Assembly: GCA_016192145.1 (NCBI GenBank) | Contig: JACPUT010000008.1 | Location: 62,001 to 126,000, forward strand | DNA length: 64,000 bases | Source: Acidobacteriota bacterium | Lineage (GTDB): Bacteria; Acidobacteriota; Holophagae; Holophagales; Holophagaceae | Reading direction: 5' to 3' | In this document: piece after piece, positions 34,648 through 43,444 of the stretch | Numbering within the stretch: position 1 is the stretch's first letter | Layout: every line of letters starts with the position of its first letter | The notes under the pieces: model-generated | What the model was told of the DNA's origin: nothing | Database searches by the model: none | Seen by the model: the letters and a program-made list of their open reading frames with translations, nothing else | Position numbers and translations under genes: made by a program

Positions 34648-36231
34648 ATGACCCCGAACGACGGTCTGGACCGCCGGTCCTTCATCGGAGCCGCCCTGGC
34701 GGTGAGCGCCGCCGCCTCCCTGCCCCTGGCGGCGAAGCCGGCCCGCATCAAGATGGACGTGACGCGCATGGACCTCGCGGCACTGGCCCAGGGCATGGCG
34801 GAAAAACGCTTCAGTAGCGTGGATTTGGTGACGGCCTACATGGAGCGCATCCGCATCGTGGATCGCAATCTGAACGCGGTGCTGGAACTGAACCCCGACG
34901 CGCCGCGCATCGCCGCGGCCCTGGATCGGGAGCGGAAGGAAGGCCGGGTGCGCGGCCCCCTGCACGGCATCCCCGTGCTGTTGAAAGACAACCTCGATAC
35001 CGCCGACAAGATGAAGACCACGGCCGGTTCCCTGGCCCTGCTCCGCGCGCCGGCGCCGGCCGCCGACGCCTTCGTCGTTCAACAGCTCCGCCAAGCGGGG
35101 GCCGTGCTCCTGGGCAAGACGAACCTCAGCGAGTGGGCCAACTTCCGGTCCACGCACAGCATCAGCGGCTGGAGCGGCCGAGGCGGGCAGACCCGCAATC
35201 CCCACGCCTTGGATCGCAACCCGTCGGGCTCCAGCTCCGGCTCCGGCGCGGCCATGGCCGCCAGCCTATGTGCGGCGGCCGTGGGCACGGAGACGGATGG
35301 CTCCATCGTGAGTCCCGCGAGCGCCAACGGCATCGTGGGCCTCAAACCCACCGTGGGATTGCTCAGCCGCAGCGGGATCATCCCCATCTCCCACACCCAG
35401 GACACGGCGGGCCCCATGACGCGCACGGTGCGGGATGCCGCGCTGCTGCTCTCCGCCATGGCGGGGCTGGATGGAACCGATCCCGCGACGGCGGACGCCA
35501 AGGGGCATCTGCACGCGGACTACACCGCCTTCCTCCAGCCCGAGGGGCTGAAGGGCGCCCGCCTGGGCGTGCTCAAGAACTACAACGGCCTCCATCCCGG
35601 ATTGGATGCTTCGCTCGCGCCAGCATTCAAGCTTCTGAAATCCCTCGGGGCGACACTGGTGGAGGTGGAGCTCAACTCCTCGGCCTACGACTCGGCGGAA
35701 TTCGAAGTGATGCTCTACGAGTTCAAGGCGGGCCTCAACGCCTACCTGGCCAAGCGGGGTGGGCCGGTCCGGGATCTGGAAGCGCTCATCGCCTTCAACA
35801 AGAAGGAAGCCAAGCGCGAGATGTCGCTATTCGGGCAGGAGATTTTCGAACGGGCGCAGGCCAAGGGCCCCCTTAGCGAGGAGGCCTACCTCAAGGCGCT
35901 GGAGACCTGCCGCAAGGGCGCCCGGACCGAGGGCATCGATGCGGTGATGGATAGGGAGAAGCTCGATGCCCTCGTGGCGCCCACGGGCATTCCGGCCTGG
36001 CTCATCGATCCCGTGAACGGCGACCATTTCGGTTTCAGCTGCTCCAGCCTGGCCGCCGTGGCCGGTTATCCCCACCTGACGGTGCCTGCGGGAACGGTGC
36101 AGGGCCTTCCGGTGGCCCTCTCCTTCCTGGGTCGCGCCTGGAGCGAAGGCACCCTGCTGAAGTTCGGCCACGCCTTTGAGCAGGCGACCAAGGCGCGGCG
36201 GGAACCCCGGTTCCGGAACCACGCTGGCTGA
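34648..36231 (+). CDS. Amidase signature family hydrolase with Tat signal
   Basis: A 527-residue amidase. The start carries a twin-arginine signal (DRRSFIGAALAVSAAAS) with AAK cleavage region near 32, so it is exported folded. The Ser-cisSer-Lys triad is in place: Lys at about 115 in PVLLKDNLDT and the Ser-rich box GSSSGSGAAMAA near 193 with the nucleophile Ser in GTETDGSIVSPAS. NGIVGLKPTVGLLSR completes the signature. It resembles GatA-like and peptide amidases, but the export signal rules out tRNA amidation. Substrate unknown. GAGGTG precedes the ATG. Confidence 0.9.
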   Translation: MTPNDGLDRRSFIGAALAVSAAASLPLAAKPARIKMDVTRMDLAALAQGMAEKRFSSVDLVTAYMERIRIVDRNLNAVLELNPDAPRIAAALDRERKEGRVRGPLHGIPVLLKDNLDTADKMKTTAGSLALLRAPAPAADAFVVQQLRQAGAVLLGKTNLSEWANFRSTHSISGWSGRGGQTRNPHALDRNPSGSSSGSGAAMAASLCAAAVGTETDGSIVSPASANGIVGLKPTVGLLSRSGIIPISHTQDTAGPMTRTVRDAALLLSAMAGLDGTDPATADAKGHLHADYTAFLQPEGLKGARLGVLKNYNGLHPGLDASLAPAFKLLKSLGATLVEVELNSSAYDSAEFEVMLYEFKAGLNAYLAKRGGPVRDLEALIAFNKKEAKREMSLFGQEIFERAQAKGPLSEEAYLKALETCRKGARTEGIDAVMDREKLDALVAPTGIPAWLIDPVNGDHFGFSCSSLAAVAGYPHLTVPAGTVQGLPVALSFLGRAWSEGTLLKFGHAFEQATKARREPRFRNHAG

Positions 36232-36308
36232 GGCTCCTGCCGCGAATGGCCCTTGATCCCCCCGGGTTGGCGTGGCCAACCTGGACTCTCGATTCTATGG
36301 AGGCTTCC

Positions 36309-36671
36309 ATGAAGCTTGCGCTCCTCGCCCTGTTGGGCGCCCTCACCCTCGGGGCCCAGGCCCAGGACCTCGATGCCATGAAGGCCGCCGCCAAGGCCAA
36401 GGTGGATCAGAAGGTCGACGAGACCCAGCAAAAGGCCGACAAGATGGCTGAAGTAGCCAAGGCCAAGGCCGACACCAAGGTGGCCGGCGCCAAGGGCAAA
36501 GTGGACAAGAAGGTCGAAGGCACCGTGGCCGAAGACAAGGTCAAGGGCGCCACCGCCACGGCGGAGGGCGCCACCAAGGGCACGGGCGAAAAGGCCAAAG
36601 CCAAGACCAAGAAGGGCACCGCCAAGGGCGCCAGCAAGGCGAAGGCCGTCACCGCGAAGGTCGCGCAGTAA
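36309..36671 (+). CDS. Secreted Lys/Ala-rich low-complexity protein
   Basis: A 120-residue product with a clean signal peptide (KLALLALLGALTLGAQAQ) and GGAGG 7 bases upstream of the ATG. The mature part is almost only Lys, Ala, Thr, Val, Gly, Asp and Glu, with an 11-residue-like helical rhythm (AKAKVDQKVDETQQKADK, then AKADTKVAGAKGKVDKKV). This pattern resembles LEA proteins or H1-type basic tails and predicts a very basic, disordered or amphipathic helical chain in the periplasm or at the cell surface. Envelope or DNA interaction is possible; nothing decides it. Confidence 0.75.
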   Translation: MKLALLALLGALTLGAQAQDLDAMKAAAKAKVDQKVDETQQKADKMAEVAKAKADTKVAGAKGKVDKKVEGTVAEDKVKGATATAEGATKGTGEKAKAKTKKGTAKGASKAKAVTAKVAQ

Positions 36672-36749
36672 GGTTCAAGCAGCCCATGGGTTTCAATGAA
36701 CGGGGTCATTGGGCCCTGTTCATGTTTGAGATCCAATATCGGAGCGCAC

Positions 36750-38138
36750 ATGCACCTGCCAAAGCTCAACCTTCGCACCTTCCTCTGGGTGACCATTTGT
36801 TCCGTGGTGAGCCTGATGGGCTGGTTGGGATACGACTATGCACGTGGACCCGAAGATTGGCGGGCCTGGAAAAAGGCGCGGGAAGCTAAGGGCGAAACCT
36901 TCAAGTGGTCTGAATTGGCGCCTCCTCCCATTCCTGACGAAGAGAACTTCGCCATGGCCTTTGTGGTCCGAGAGTCCATGGTTGGCTCCAATGCTTCGCC
37001 AGGCATGAAGGCGTTGGATCTGGGCAAGGACCGTTTGCCTGCGACGAACGAGTGGTTGAAGGGGCACAAGCTTGTACTCCCGGATGCGCGTGGGCCTGAA
37101 GGTCAGGCCCTTGTCCGGGATCTGGGTGCCAGGGCAGCGGACTTCACACGATTGATCGAGGCCATCGCGCTTCCCGGGTGCCGCATCCCCGTTGCTTATG
37201 CTGAGGCAGAGGTCCCGAGCCTATTGGGCTTTCGCGCTGCCATTCGGGCTCTGGAGGCTCGGGCCTTGCTCCGGCTCCGGAGTGGTGATCATGCTGGCGC
37301 TGCCGCAGATGCCTTGGCGGGACTTCGCCTGAGCTGGCACCTGCGCCGAGAACCCTCCCTTCTTCCCCATTTGCTCTCCATGGCTATTGTGCGAATCAGC
37401 ATGCAGGTGATCTGGGAAGGGCTTGTGGACCATTCTTGGATCGAGAGTGAATTGAAGGCCTTCGAGGAGCAGCTCTCCATCCTTGATCTGTTGGATTCTG
37501 GGCACCGCGCCTTCGAAGGGGAGCGGATGTTCGCTGTGGCGATCTTCGAGGCCATGGCCGAGGGGCGACCGGTGCCCAAGGGGTATCAGATCAAAGGTGG
37601 AACCGAATCCAAACGAATCCCGTTTCTGGCTCGCCCCTGGGTTTACCAGAACCTCTTGGAAATGGATCGGTTCATCTCCACTTGTTACCTTGATGCAATT
37701 GATGCGAGGCATCACCGGATCCATCCGGAGTTGGCGGATCTGGCGTTGAGATGGCCGGAGCGGCTTCGCCGAAAACCTCACCTGATCATGGCGCGCGTGG
37801 CGCTGCCATCTCTGGGGGAGCAAGTTGCCCGAATCGCCGAGACCCAAACTCGATTGGATCTCGCAAGGGTAGCCTGTGCCCTGGAACGCCATCGGATATC
37901 CAAAGGTGTCCTTCCTGACGGCTTGGATGCTCTAAGTCCAGGGTTCATGGTCTCTCTGCCTGCGGACGTGATGAGCGGCGGTCCATTGCGTTACAAGAGG
38001 AACGGCAAGGGCTACCAACTGTATTCCCTTGGATGGGATACCTTGGATCAGGGAGGTATTCCTGCGCCTCCCCCAGGGAAGGAGGAAACCCTTCCTGGTC
38101 CAGGGGATTGGGTTTGGTTCTCCGAAGTCCAGCCCTGA
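36750..38138 (+). CDS. Membrane-anchored protein of unknown function
   Basis: A 462-residue protein from ATG 36750 (GGAG upstream). One N-terminal anchor (residues 10-28, FLWVTICSVVSLMGWLGY) is followed by a large, mostly helical extracytoplasmic domain (30-400). The end, with GGPLRYKRNGKGYQLYSLGWDTLDQGG and a terminal GDWVWF, resembles the C-terminal beta hairpin of pseudopilin-like or planctomycete-type secreted proteins. No enzyme motif is seen. Codon use is less G+C-biased than in the neighbours, so recent arrival is possible. A strong terminator follows. Confidence 0.65.
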   Translation: MHLPKLNLRTFLWVTICSVVSLMGWLGYDYARGPEDWRAWKKAREAKGETFKWSELAPPPIPDEENFAMAFVVRESMVGSNASPGMKALDLGKDRLPATNEWLKGHKLVLPDARGPEGQALVRDLGARAADFTRLIEAIALPGCRIPVAYAEAEVPSLLGFRAAIRALEARALLRLRSGDHAGAAADALAGLRLSWHLRREPSLLPHLLSMAIVRISMQVIWEGLVDHSWIESELKAFEEQLSILDLLDSGHRAFEGERMFAVAIFEAMAEGRPVPKGYQIKGGTESKRIPFLARPWVYQNLLEMDRFISTCYLDAIDARHHRIHPELADLALRWPERLRRKPHLIMARVALPSLGEQVARIAETQTRLDLARVACALERHRISKGVLPDGLDALSPGFMVSLPADVMSGGPLRYKRNGKGYQLYSLGWDTLDQGGIPAPPPGKEETLPGPGDWVWFSEVQP

Positions 38139-38145
38139 ATGAGAA

Positions 38146-38169
38146 AGCCCCCGGGAGGACCCGGGGGCT
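38146..38169. terminator. Bidirectional terminator between convergent genes
   Basis: AGCCCCCGGG (38146-38155) pairs with CCCGGGGGCT (38160-38169) around a 4-base loop. It separates the convergent ends of 36750-38138 and the AraC gene. The T tract is weak on both sides, but the stem is very stable. Confidence 0.75.
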
Positions 38170-38192
38170 GATCGTTTGATGGGGTTCCAGCC

Positions 38193-39056
38193 TTAGTCCT
38201 TCTTCTTGCTGAACTGCCGCTCGTAGGCCTCTTCCGCGTACTCGCTGGGGGGCACGCCGAAGCGGCGCTTGAAGGCGCGTGTGAAGGCCGAGGCATCGTA
38301 GAAGCCGAGCATCTTGGCCACGTCGCTGGGGCGCTCTCCGTTGGCGAGCAGGGTCACGGCGCGCTGCAGGCGGCGCTCGATGAGGTACTGGTGGGGCGTG
38401 GTGCTCGTGGCCTCGCGGAAGAGGCGGATGAAGTGGTCGGGCGTGCAGCGGGCCATGGTGGCCAGTTCGGGCACGCTGTTCTTCTGGCCGATGTGCGCTT
38501 CCATGTGGTCGAGCACGAGCTGCAGGGTGGAGCGGTTGAGGCGGTAGGGGAAGCGGCCGCGGTCTTCCTTCTCCGTGAGGCGGCTCATCTCGGCGCCCAG
38601 GAGGATGAGGAAGAGCTCGCGGGTCATGAGCTGCACGCCATCGGGGTTCGTGAGCTCGGAGACGAAGATGTTGAAGAGCTGCTTGAGGCTGAGGCTGCGC
38701 AGCACGGCGAAGCTGGCCTCCTGCCACTTGCGGGGCGGGTGCTGCAGGGCGCCCAGCAGGGGCTCGGGGAAGGGGCCTTCCAGGTAAAGGGCCGTGAAGC
38801 CGAAGGGCTGGTCCTCCTGGTGGCGCTTCAGCGTGTGGCCGAAGCCGGGCAGAAGCAGGGCCAGGTCGCCCCGGCGGATGATGCCCTCCTCCCGATCCTC
38901 GGCCGTGAACACCCGTACGGCGGTGCTGGGTTGGATGAGGGTCCAGGCATCCCGGCCGGGCAGGGCACGGGGGGGCACGGGGTCCTTCTTCAGCTGCACC
39001 AGCTTCAGGGGACCACTGGTGTGGATCTGCGTGTTTTTCGAGTCCTGATCGTTCAT
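38193..39056 (-). CDS. AraC family transcriptional regulator
   Basis: A 287-residue regulator from ATG 39056. The N-terminal 170 residues contain a cupin-like effector domain (GIIRRGDLALLLPGFGHTLKR). The C-terminal AraC domain (about 180-280) has both helix-turn-helix units: SVPELATMARCTPDHFIRLF and PSDVAKMLGFYDASAFTRAF, closed by RRFGVPPSEY. It lies just downstream of the two tandem porin-like genes on the same strand, with about 200 bases between, so it may control them in response to an unknown ligand. The 200-base leader is rich in A+T for this genome and probably holds its own promoter. Confidence 0.9.
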   Translation of the reverse strand: MNDQDSKNTQIHTSGPLKLVQLKKDPVPPRALPGRDAWTLIQPSTAVRVFTAEDREEGIIRRGDLALLLPGFGHTLKRHQEDQPFGFTALYLEGPFPEPLLGALQHPPRKWQEASFAVLRSLSLKQLFNIFVSELTNPDGVQLMTRELFLILLGAEMSRLTEKEDRGRFPYRLNRSTLQLVLDHMEAHIGQKNSVPELATMARCTPDHFIRLFREATSTTPHQYLIERRLQRAVTLLANGERPSDVAKMLGFYDASAFTRAFKRRFGVPPSEYAEEAYERQFSKKKD

Positions 39057-39254
39057 GGCACTGGAATAAAAAGAGGGAACGGTCCCTACCAACGGATAGG
39101 GTGACAGGAAAATTTCTACTGGTCCCAATATTATTTCGTAGGAAACATTCCCGAATTCCACCCCTGGCGGCCAAAAGCGAGAACCTCCAAATCCTTAACC
39201 TCGTAGGTCGAGGATTTACGGTTGAGGTCGCGATCAGGGTGGGCCCGGACTCCC
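39057..39254 (-). promoter_or_regulatory. AT-rich leader between the porin gene and the AraC gene
   Basis: This 198-base gap is the most A+T-rich non-coding stretch on this side of the window. Near the porin stop it holds an interrupted inverted repeat (AAATCCT at about 39189-39195 and AGGATTT at 39211-39217) that could act as a weak terminator. The remainder is a reasonable place for the AraC promoter. No exact -35/-10 pair is claimed. Confidence 0.4.
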
Positions 39255-40496
39255 CTAGAAGGCCACTTGGAAACCGGCCACGATCGTATCCCCACCCTGC
39301 TCCGAGGTCTGCCCGGCGGCGGCCCGGGGGGCCAGGAAATTCTTGGAGCGGCTGATGTAGTTCACCTTGAGGTTGGCCGACTTCACGCTCTCGGGCTTCA
39401 AGGCGAACTGATACCCCACGGAGACCTCCGTATAGCGCGGGGTGTAGTCGGCAGCTCCCACGTGGTACGGGTTGCTGGCGGTATACCAATCATCCCCGGC
39501 GTTGTAGTCCATCACATCCAGCCGGGCCATGAAGGTGTGGTGGCCGAAGGTGTAGGCCCCCGTGAGCACCTGCCCCATGAACTTCTGGTCGAGGTGTTCC
39601 CGGAGGGCCGCCGCGGGCGCCCCGTTCACGAGGGTGGCCGTGGAGCTGATTCCGAACCCGCGCCCCAGGCGCCCCGTCACGAACTCCCAGGAGGCCTGCC
39701 ACGGCGCCATCTGGAAGGCGTAATAGAGGCCCAGGTGGCTCGTGAGGTCCTTATTCGCAACGATCGTGGAAGGGGTGGGGGCTCCGACGGCGCCCGTGAA
39801 CGTGCGGGCAGTGAGGGCGCTGCTGTCCTTGTCATTGAGATCGGTGGTGCCGCGAAGGCCATAGGCCCCGAAGTGGTGCATTTTCGCGGCCGTGAAGTCC
39901 AACCGGACCGCGACATCCTTGGCGGCATTGGAGTCATTCACCTTCGGAGCGCCATTGAAGAGGCCCACCGTGGCCCGTCCCCCGAAGGAGGAGCCATCCC
40001 CCCAACTATAGGAACCGGCCGCGCCGCGCTGGCGGACGTCCCCGAGGGTGCGGCCCATCTGGCTGCGTTCCACGAACAAGAGCTCCGAGGAACTGGTCAT
40101 CCCCTCCAAGGTCTGGAAGGCCTTCATCTGGCCGACCTTGAAGGTGAATCCGCCGCCGGCCTTGTAGGCGAGCACGGCGTCCTGGAGGATGCTGTTGGTG
40201 GTGGAGGGGCTGATGGACGGGTCCATCATGACCTCCCAATCCAGATCGTCCGTGATCTTCCCGCTGGCCTTGAGTTCGGTGCGACGCACCGCGAAGGTGT
40301 TCTCGCGGAACTCGCTCCGGAGGTTGTAGTAGGTCCGCCCCCCGGCTGCCGTGGGCAAGGTGGTGCTGTTGTTCCGGAGGTCCGAGGGGGTGGTGAGATT
40401 CCACCAGACCTGGACGAGGCCGGAGATCTTGACCTGGGCCTGGGCGCTGGTTGCCAGGGTTAGCGCGGCGACCAGGGTGCCGAGAGTGCGCTTCAT
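39255..40496 (-). CDS. Porin-like outer-membrane beta-barrel protein (tandem copy 2)
   Basis: A 413-residue exported protein (signal KRTLGTLVAALTLATSAQAQ from ATG 40496) predicted to form an OprP/OprO-like phosphate-selective-type porin. Alternating strands run throughout (TFAVRRTELKASGKI, FTFKVGQMKAF) and the C-terminus ends in FQVAF, the Phe-terminal barrel assembly signal. It shares most of its sequence with the gene at 40688-41938, including whole blocks such as SPSTTNSILQDA and ELLFVERSQMGRT. The solute is unknown. It follows the terminator of the other copy and has its own leader, so the two can be expressed apart. Confidence 0.85.
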   Translation of the reverse strand: MKRTLGTLVAALTLATSAQAQVKISGLVQVWWNLTTPSDLRNNSTTLPTAAGGRTYYNLRSEFRENTFAVRRTELKASGKITDDLDWEVMMDPSISPSTTNSILQDAVLAYKAGGGFTFKVGQMKAFQTLEGMTSSSELLFVERSQMGRTLGDVRQRGAAGSYSWGDGSSFGGRATVGLFNGAPKVNDSNAAKDVAVRLDFTAAKMHHFGAYGLRGTTDLNDKDSSALTARTFTGAVGAPTPSTIVANKDLTSHLGLYYAFQMAPWQASWEFVTGRLGRGFGISSTATLVNGAPAAALREHLDQKFMGQVLTGAYTFGHHTFMARLDVMDYNAGDDWYTASNPYHVGAADYTPRYTEVSVGYQFALKPESVKSANLKVNYISRSKNFLAPRAAAGQTSEQGGDTIVAGFQVAF

Positions 40497-40620
40497 GATT
40501 CCCTCCGTGGGTCGGCCGGAGCATTCCGGGAGCAGGTCCATGGACCGGACGGGCCGCCCATGGGAATCGGCCAGGTCGGGGGGATTCCTTATTTTCCCCC
40601 GATGGAGAGGGCCCTCGGAG

Positions 40621-40651
40621 AAAGAAAAAGCCGGCCACTTTCGCGGCCGGC
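40621..40651 (-). terminator. Rho-independent terminator of the upstream porin gene
   Basis: GCCGGCC (40630-40636) pairs with GGCCGGC (40645-40651). Reading leftward the stem is followed by TTTTTCTTT (40621-40629), a classical T tract. It lies 37 bases beyond the stop of the 40688-41938 gene. Confidence 0.9.
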
Positions 40652-40687
40652 CTGCTTCAACCCTGTCGTCAGGGAGGACTTGGGAAC

Positions 40688-41938
40688 CTAGAAGGCGATC
40701 TGGAAGGCGGCGACGATGGTATCCCCACCCTGCTCGGAGGTTTCACCCGCGGCGGCGCGGGGGGCCAGGAAGTTCTTCGAACGGCTGATGTAGTTCAACT
40801 TGATGTTGGCGGACTTCAGGCTTTCGGGCTTGAAGGCGTAGAGGTAGCCCACGGAGGTCTCCGTGTACTTGGGCGTGTAGTCGGCGGTGCCCACCTTGTA
40901 GGGGTTGGCGGCGGTGTACCACTTGTCGCCCTGGTTGTAGTTCATGGAGTCGTAGCGGGCCAGCACCGTGTGGTTGCCGAAGGTGTAGGCGCCCGTGAGG
41001 ACGAAGCCCATGAACTTCTGGTCCAGGTGCTCGCGGAGGGCCGCGGTGGCGGCGCCGTTCACCAGGGTGGAGGTGGAGGCGATGCCGTAGCCACGACCGA
41101 GGAGGCCGTTCACGTACTCGGCGGAGAGGTGCCAGTCGGCGGTCTGGAACACGTAGTAGGCGCCGAGGTGGCTCGTCTTGTCCTTGTTGTCCACGATGGC
41201 GGCGGCGGTGGGAGCGTTCACGGCGCCGGTGAAGGTGCGGGCGGTGAGGGCGCTGCTGTCCTTGTCATTCAGGTCGGTGCTGCCCTGCAGGGTGTAGAGG
41301 CCGAACCGGTGATCCTTGGCGACGGTGAAATCGAACCGCGCGACGAAATCCTTGCTGGCGTTGCTGTCGTTCACCTTGGTGACGCCGTTGAAGGCGCCCA
41401 ACACGACGCGCCCGGCGAAATCCTTGGGTTCACCGAAGGAGTAGATCGCCGCGGCACCGCGCTGGCGCACGTCGCCGATGGTGCGGCCCATCTGGCTGCG
41501 CTCGACGAAGAGCAGCTCGGAGGAGCTGTTCAGGCCTTCGTAGGTTTGGAAAGCCTTCATCTGGCCCACCTTGAAGTCCAGGCCCAGGCCGGTCTTGTAG
41601 GTGATGGTGGCGTCCTGCAGGATGCTGTTGGTGGTGGAGGGGCTGATGGAGGGATCGATCATCGCCTCGTACTCGACGCCATCCACGATCTTGCCGGCGA
41701 ACTTCAGCTCCGTGCGGCGGACGGCGAAGGTGTTCTCGCGGAACTCGCTGCGGAGGTTGAAGTAGGTGCGGCCCCCGGCGGTGGTGGGGAGGGTGGTGCT
41801 GTTGTTCCGGAGTTCGGAGGGGGTGGTGAGGTTCCACCACACCTGCACGAGGCCGCTGATCTTGGGGGCCTGGGCGGCGGCGGGCGTGATGCCGGCGGCG
41901 ATGAGGGCCACCAGGGAGAGCATGGAAGTACGCTTCAT
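40688..41938 (-). CDS. Porin-like outer-membrane beta-barrel protein (tandem copy 1)
   Basis: A 416-residue paralogue of 39255-40496 with signal peptide SMLSLVALIAAGITPAAAQA, AGGAGA upstream of ATG 41938 and the same terminal Phe (FQIAF). The copies are collinear without large gaps, pointing to tandem duplication followed by moderate divergence, mainly in strand-connecting loops. Loops determine ion or solute preference in this family, so different substrates are plausible. The 115-base upstream region carries no recognised Pho box or cobalamin riboswitch. Confidence 0.85.
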   Translation of the reverse strand: MKRTSMLSLVALIAAGITPAAAQAPKISGLVQVWWNLTTPSELRNNSTTLPTTAGGRTYFNLRSEFRENTFAVRRTELKFAGKIVDGVEYEAMIDPSISPSTTNSILQDATITYKTGLGLDFKVGQMKAFQTYEGLNSSSELLFVERSQMGRTIGDVRQRGAAAIYSFGEPKDFAGRVVLGAFNGVTKVNDSNASKDFVARFDFTVAKDHRFGLYTLQGSTDLNDKDSSALTARTFTGAVNAPTAAAIVDNKDKTSHLGAYYVFQTADWHLSAEYVNGLLGRGYGIASTSTLVNGAATAALREHLDQKFMGFVLTGAYTFGNHTVLARYDSMNYNQGDKWYTAANPYKVGTADYTPKYTETSVGYLYAFKPESLKSANIKLNYISRSKNFLAPRAAAGETSEQGGDTIVAAFQIAF

Positions 41939-42053
41939 CAGGATTCTCCTAACCGAAATCGTCGGTAGGAAGAGGTTCCCAACCGGGTGTGAACTCCCCG
42001 TGAAGTCGCCGCACTGTTCCGCGCAATCCGAGGTGACGTTTGTGTAACGCCCA

Positions 42054-42407
42054 TCACGAGGCCACGCGGGGCCGCCAACGGTGGGCTTCCAGATCGAGCT
42101 CGCCGTCGGCGTTCACGGGGATGCCCTCGGCCTGGAGGCGCCGGGCCTGTTCCAGGGCGCTCCAATGGCGCCCCTGGCTCGGAATGTGGCCCAGGTTGTT
42201 CACCACGCGGTGCCAGGGCACCCGGCTGCCCTGGGGAAGGCCCTTCAGCACCATGCCGACCTGGCGGGGGCGCCCCGGGAAGCCCGCGAGCACCGCCACC
42301 TGGCCGTAGGACGCCAGCCGCCCCTTGGGGATGCGGCGGACGACGCCGAGCACGAGTTCCGGAAACTCCGGCGGCAGCTTCCGCCCGCGGCCCTCAGTTG
42401 TGGGCAT
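42054..42407 (-). CDS. Alkyltransferase-like (ATL) protein
   Basis: A 117-residue protein with the fold of O6-alkylguanine-DNA alkyltransferase. The active-site motif reads VPWHRVV near residues 71-77: Trp replaces the catalytic Cys of PCHR. That is the mark of ATL proteins, which bind alkylated guanine without transferring the alkyl group and direct the lesion to nucleotide excision repair. The DNA-binding stretch IPKGRLASYGQVAVLAG and the tail LQAEGI are present. Translation probably starts at ATG 42407, inside the end of the DUF2203 gene, so the two are coupled. Confidence 0.88.
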   Translation of the reverse strand: MPTTEGRGRKLPPEFPELVLGVVRRIPKGRLASYGQVAVLAGFPGRPRQVGMVLKGLPQGSRVPWHRVVNNLGHIPSQGRHWSALEQARRLQAEGIPVNADGELDLEAHRWRPRVAS

Positions 42408-42759
42408 GATCCGGCTTCTCGTCCACCGGCATTCGACCGCGGAAGCCCGCCTCGTAGCTGTGCCAGTGATCCAGCTCCGCCTCGGGCCAGGCCCAGCACC
42501 AATAGCCATCACCGCTATCGAAATCCACGAGCCAGAGGCCCTTCACGTCGGCGCCCAGATCGCGCATCGCGTCGCTCCAACTCTGGACGAGGTCCTGCAG
42601 GCGCTCCTGAAGGGCCTCGGCCCGGGCTTCGTCCTTGGCGGTCTCGGCCTCCTGGATTTCCTGGGCCAGGCTTTCGGCGAGGCCGAACACGGGCTCCGTG
42701 ATCGCCCTCACCTGGGGCATCCGGGACTGTGCCTCCTCAAGGGTGAACGTGCGAGCCAT
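42394..42759 (-). CDS. DUF2203 family protein
   Basis: A 121-residue protein with a long N-terminal amphipathic coiled-coil region (residues 6-60) and the DUF2203 end: DLGADVKGLWLVDF, then GYWCWAWPEAELDHWH. The family is small and uncharacterised. GGAGG precedes ATG 42759 by 6 bases. The 14-base overlap with the ATL gene suggests one operon, which might hint at a DNA-repair link. Divergent from 42788 with only 28 bases between starts. Confidence 0.8.
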   Translation of the reverse strand: MARTFTLEEAQSRMPQVRAITEPVFGLAESLAQEIQEAETAKDEARAEALQERLQDLVQSWSDAMRDLGADVKGLWLVDFDSGDGYWCWAWPEAELDHWHSYEAGFRGRMPVDEKPDHAHN

Positions 42760-42787
42760 GGAGCCTCCGATGCTCCATGATAGGTGC

Positions 42788-43444
42788 ATGAGGTATCTCC
42801 CGCTCCTTTCCAGTCAGATGGATCCGGCCCCCTGGCCGGCGGATGTGGAGTTGATCTGGGAGGGGGACCTGCATCCCGGCTGGGTGCACCCGGCCCGGGC
42901 GGTCCATGCCATCCACCTGAAGCCCCAACCCTTCGGGGAGCCCATGCTTCTGGAGGCCGGTGCGGCGATTCGGCGGGGGCTGCACCCCGATTTCCTCGTG
43001 ATTCCCGTGGAGGCCCTGCCGGACCGGGCCGCCGGATTCGCCCTGCTGGGCATGCTCGAGATGCTGCTGGAGGTGGTCCAGGGCCGCGTGAAGCTGGCGT
43101 TGCGCGTGCATCCCGAGGTCCAGGCAGCCGTGCTCACGCTGCTGCGCGAGGCTCGCGCCGAGGCCGTGGGTTTCTGTTTCGGGGGCGGCGATCCCGAGCC
43201 TTTGGCGGATCGGCTCTGGTGCGCGGTGGGTGGCGCTGATCTCGGGCGGCTCCGCGCCCTGGGCTTCCGCTGGAACGTGGCCCTGCCCGCCACGGAGCCC
43301 TCTGCGTTTCACGCGGAGGCGGCCCGCCTCGCCGCGGCCCACCCGGCGGTCTACTTCCCGGAGCGGCTGCCCGACACGATGCTGGGCAGGCCCGTGGTGG
43401 AGGATCCCTCCGTGACCCTGGGTGCCCATTGGGAGCGGCGATGA
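42788..43444 (+). CDS. Protein of unknown function upstream of lpxB
   Basis: A 218-residue alpha/beta protein without signal or membrane span. It contains a leucine-rich helix (LLGMLEMLLEVVQG) and a Gly-rich loop (GFCFGGGDPEPL), with a final PVVEDPSVTLGAHW. The architecture could be a small NAD- or nucleotide-type fold but no motif settles it. Its stop overlaps the lpxB start (ATGA at 43441-43444), so it belongs to that operon. ATG 42788 was preferred to an ATG at 42770. Confidence 0.6.
   Translation: MRYLPLLSSQMDPAPWPADVELIWEGDLHPGWVHPARAVHAIHLKPQPFGEPMLLEAGAAIRRGLHPDFLVIPVEALPDRAAGFALLGMLEMLLEVVQGRVKLALRVHPEVQAAVLTLLREARAEAVGFCFGGGDPEPLADRLWCAVGGADLGRLRALGFRWNVALPATEPSAFHAEAARLAAAHPAVYFPERLPDTMLGRPVVEDPSVTLGAHWERR

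Noticed and set aside
41939-42053. Cobalamin riboswitch or Pho box before the porin gene
   Set aside because: Short similar words are present but not in the required order or spacing.
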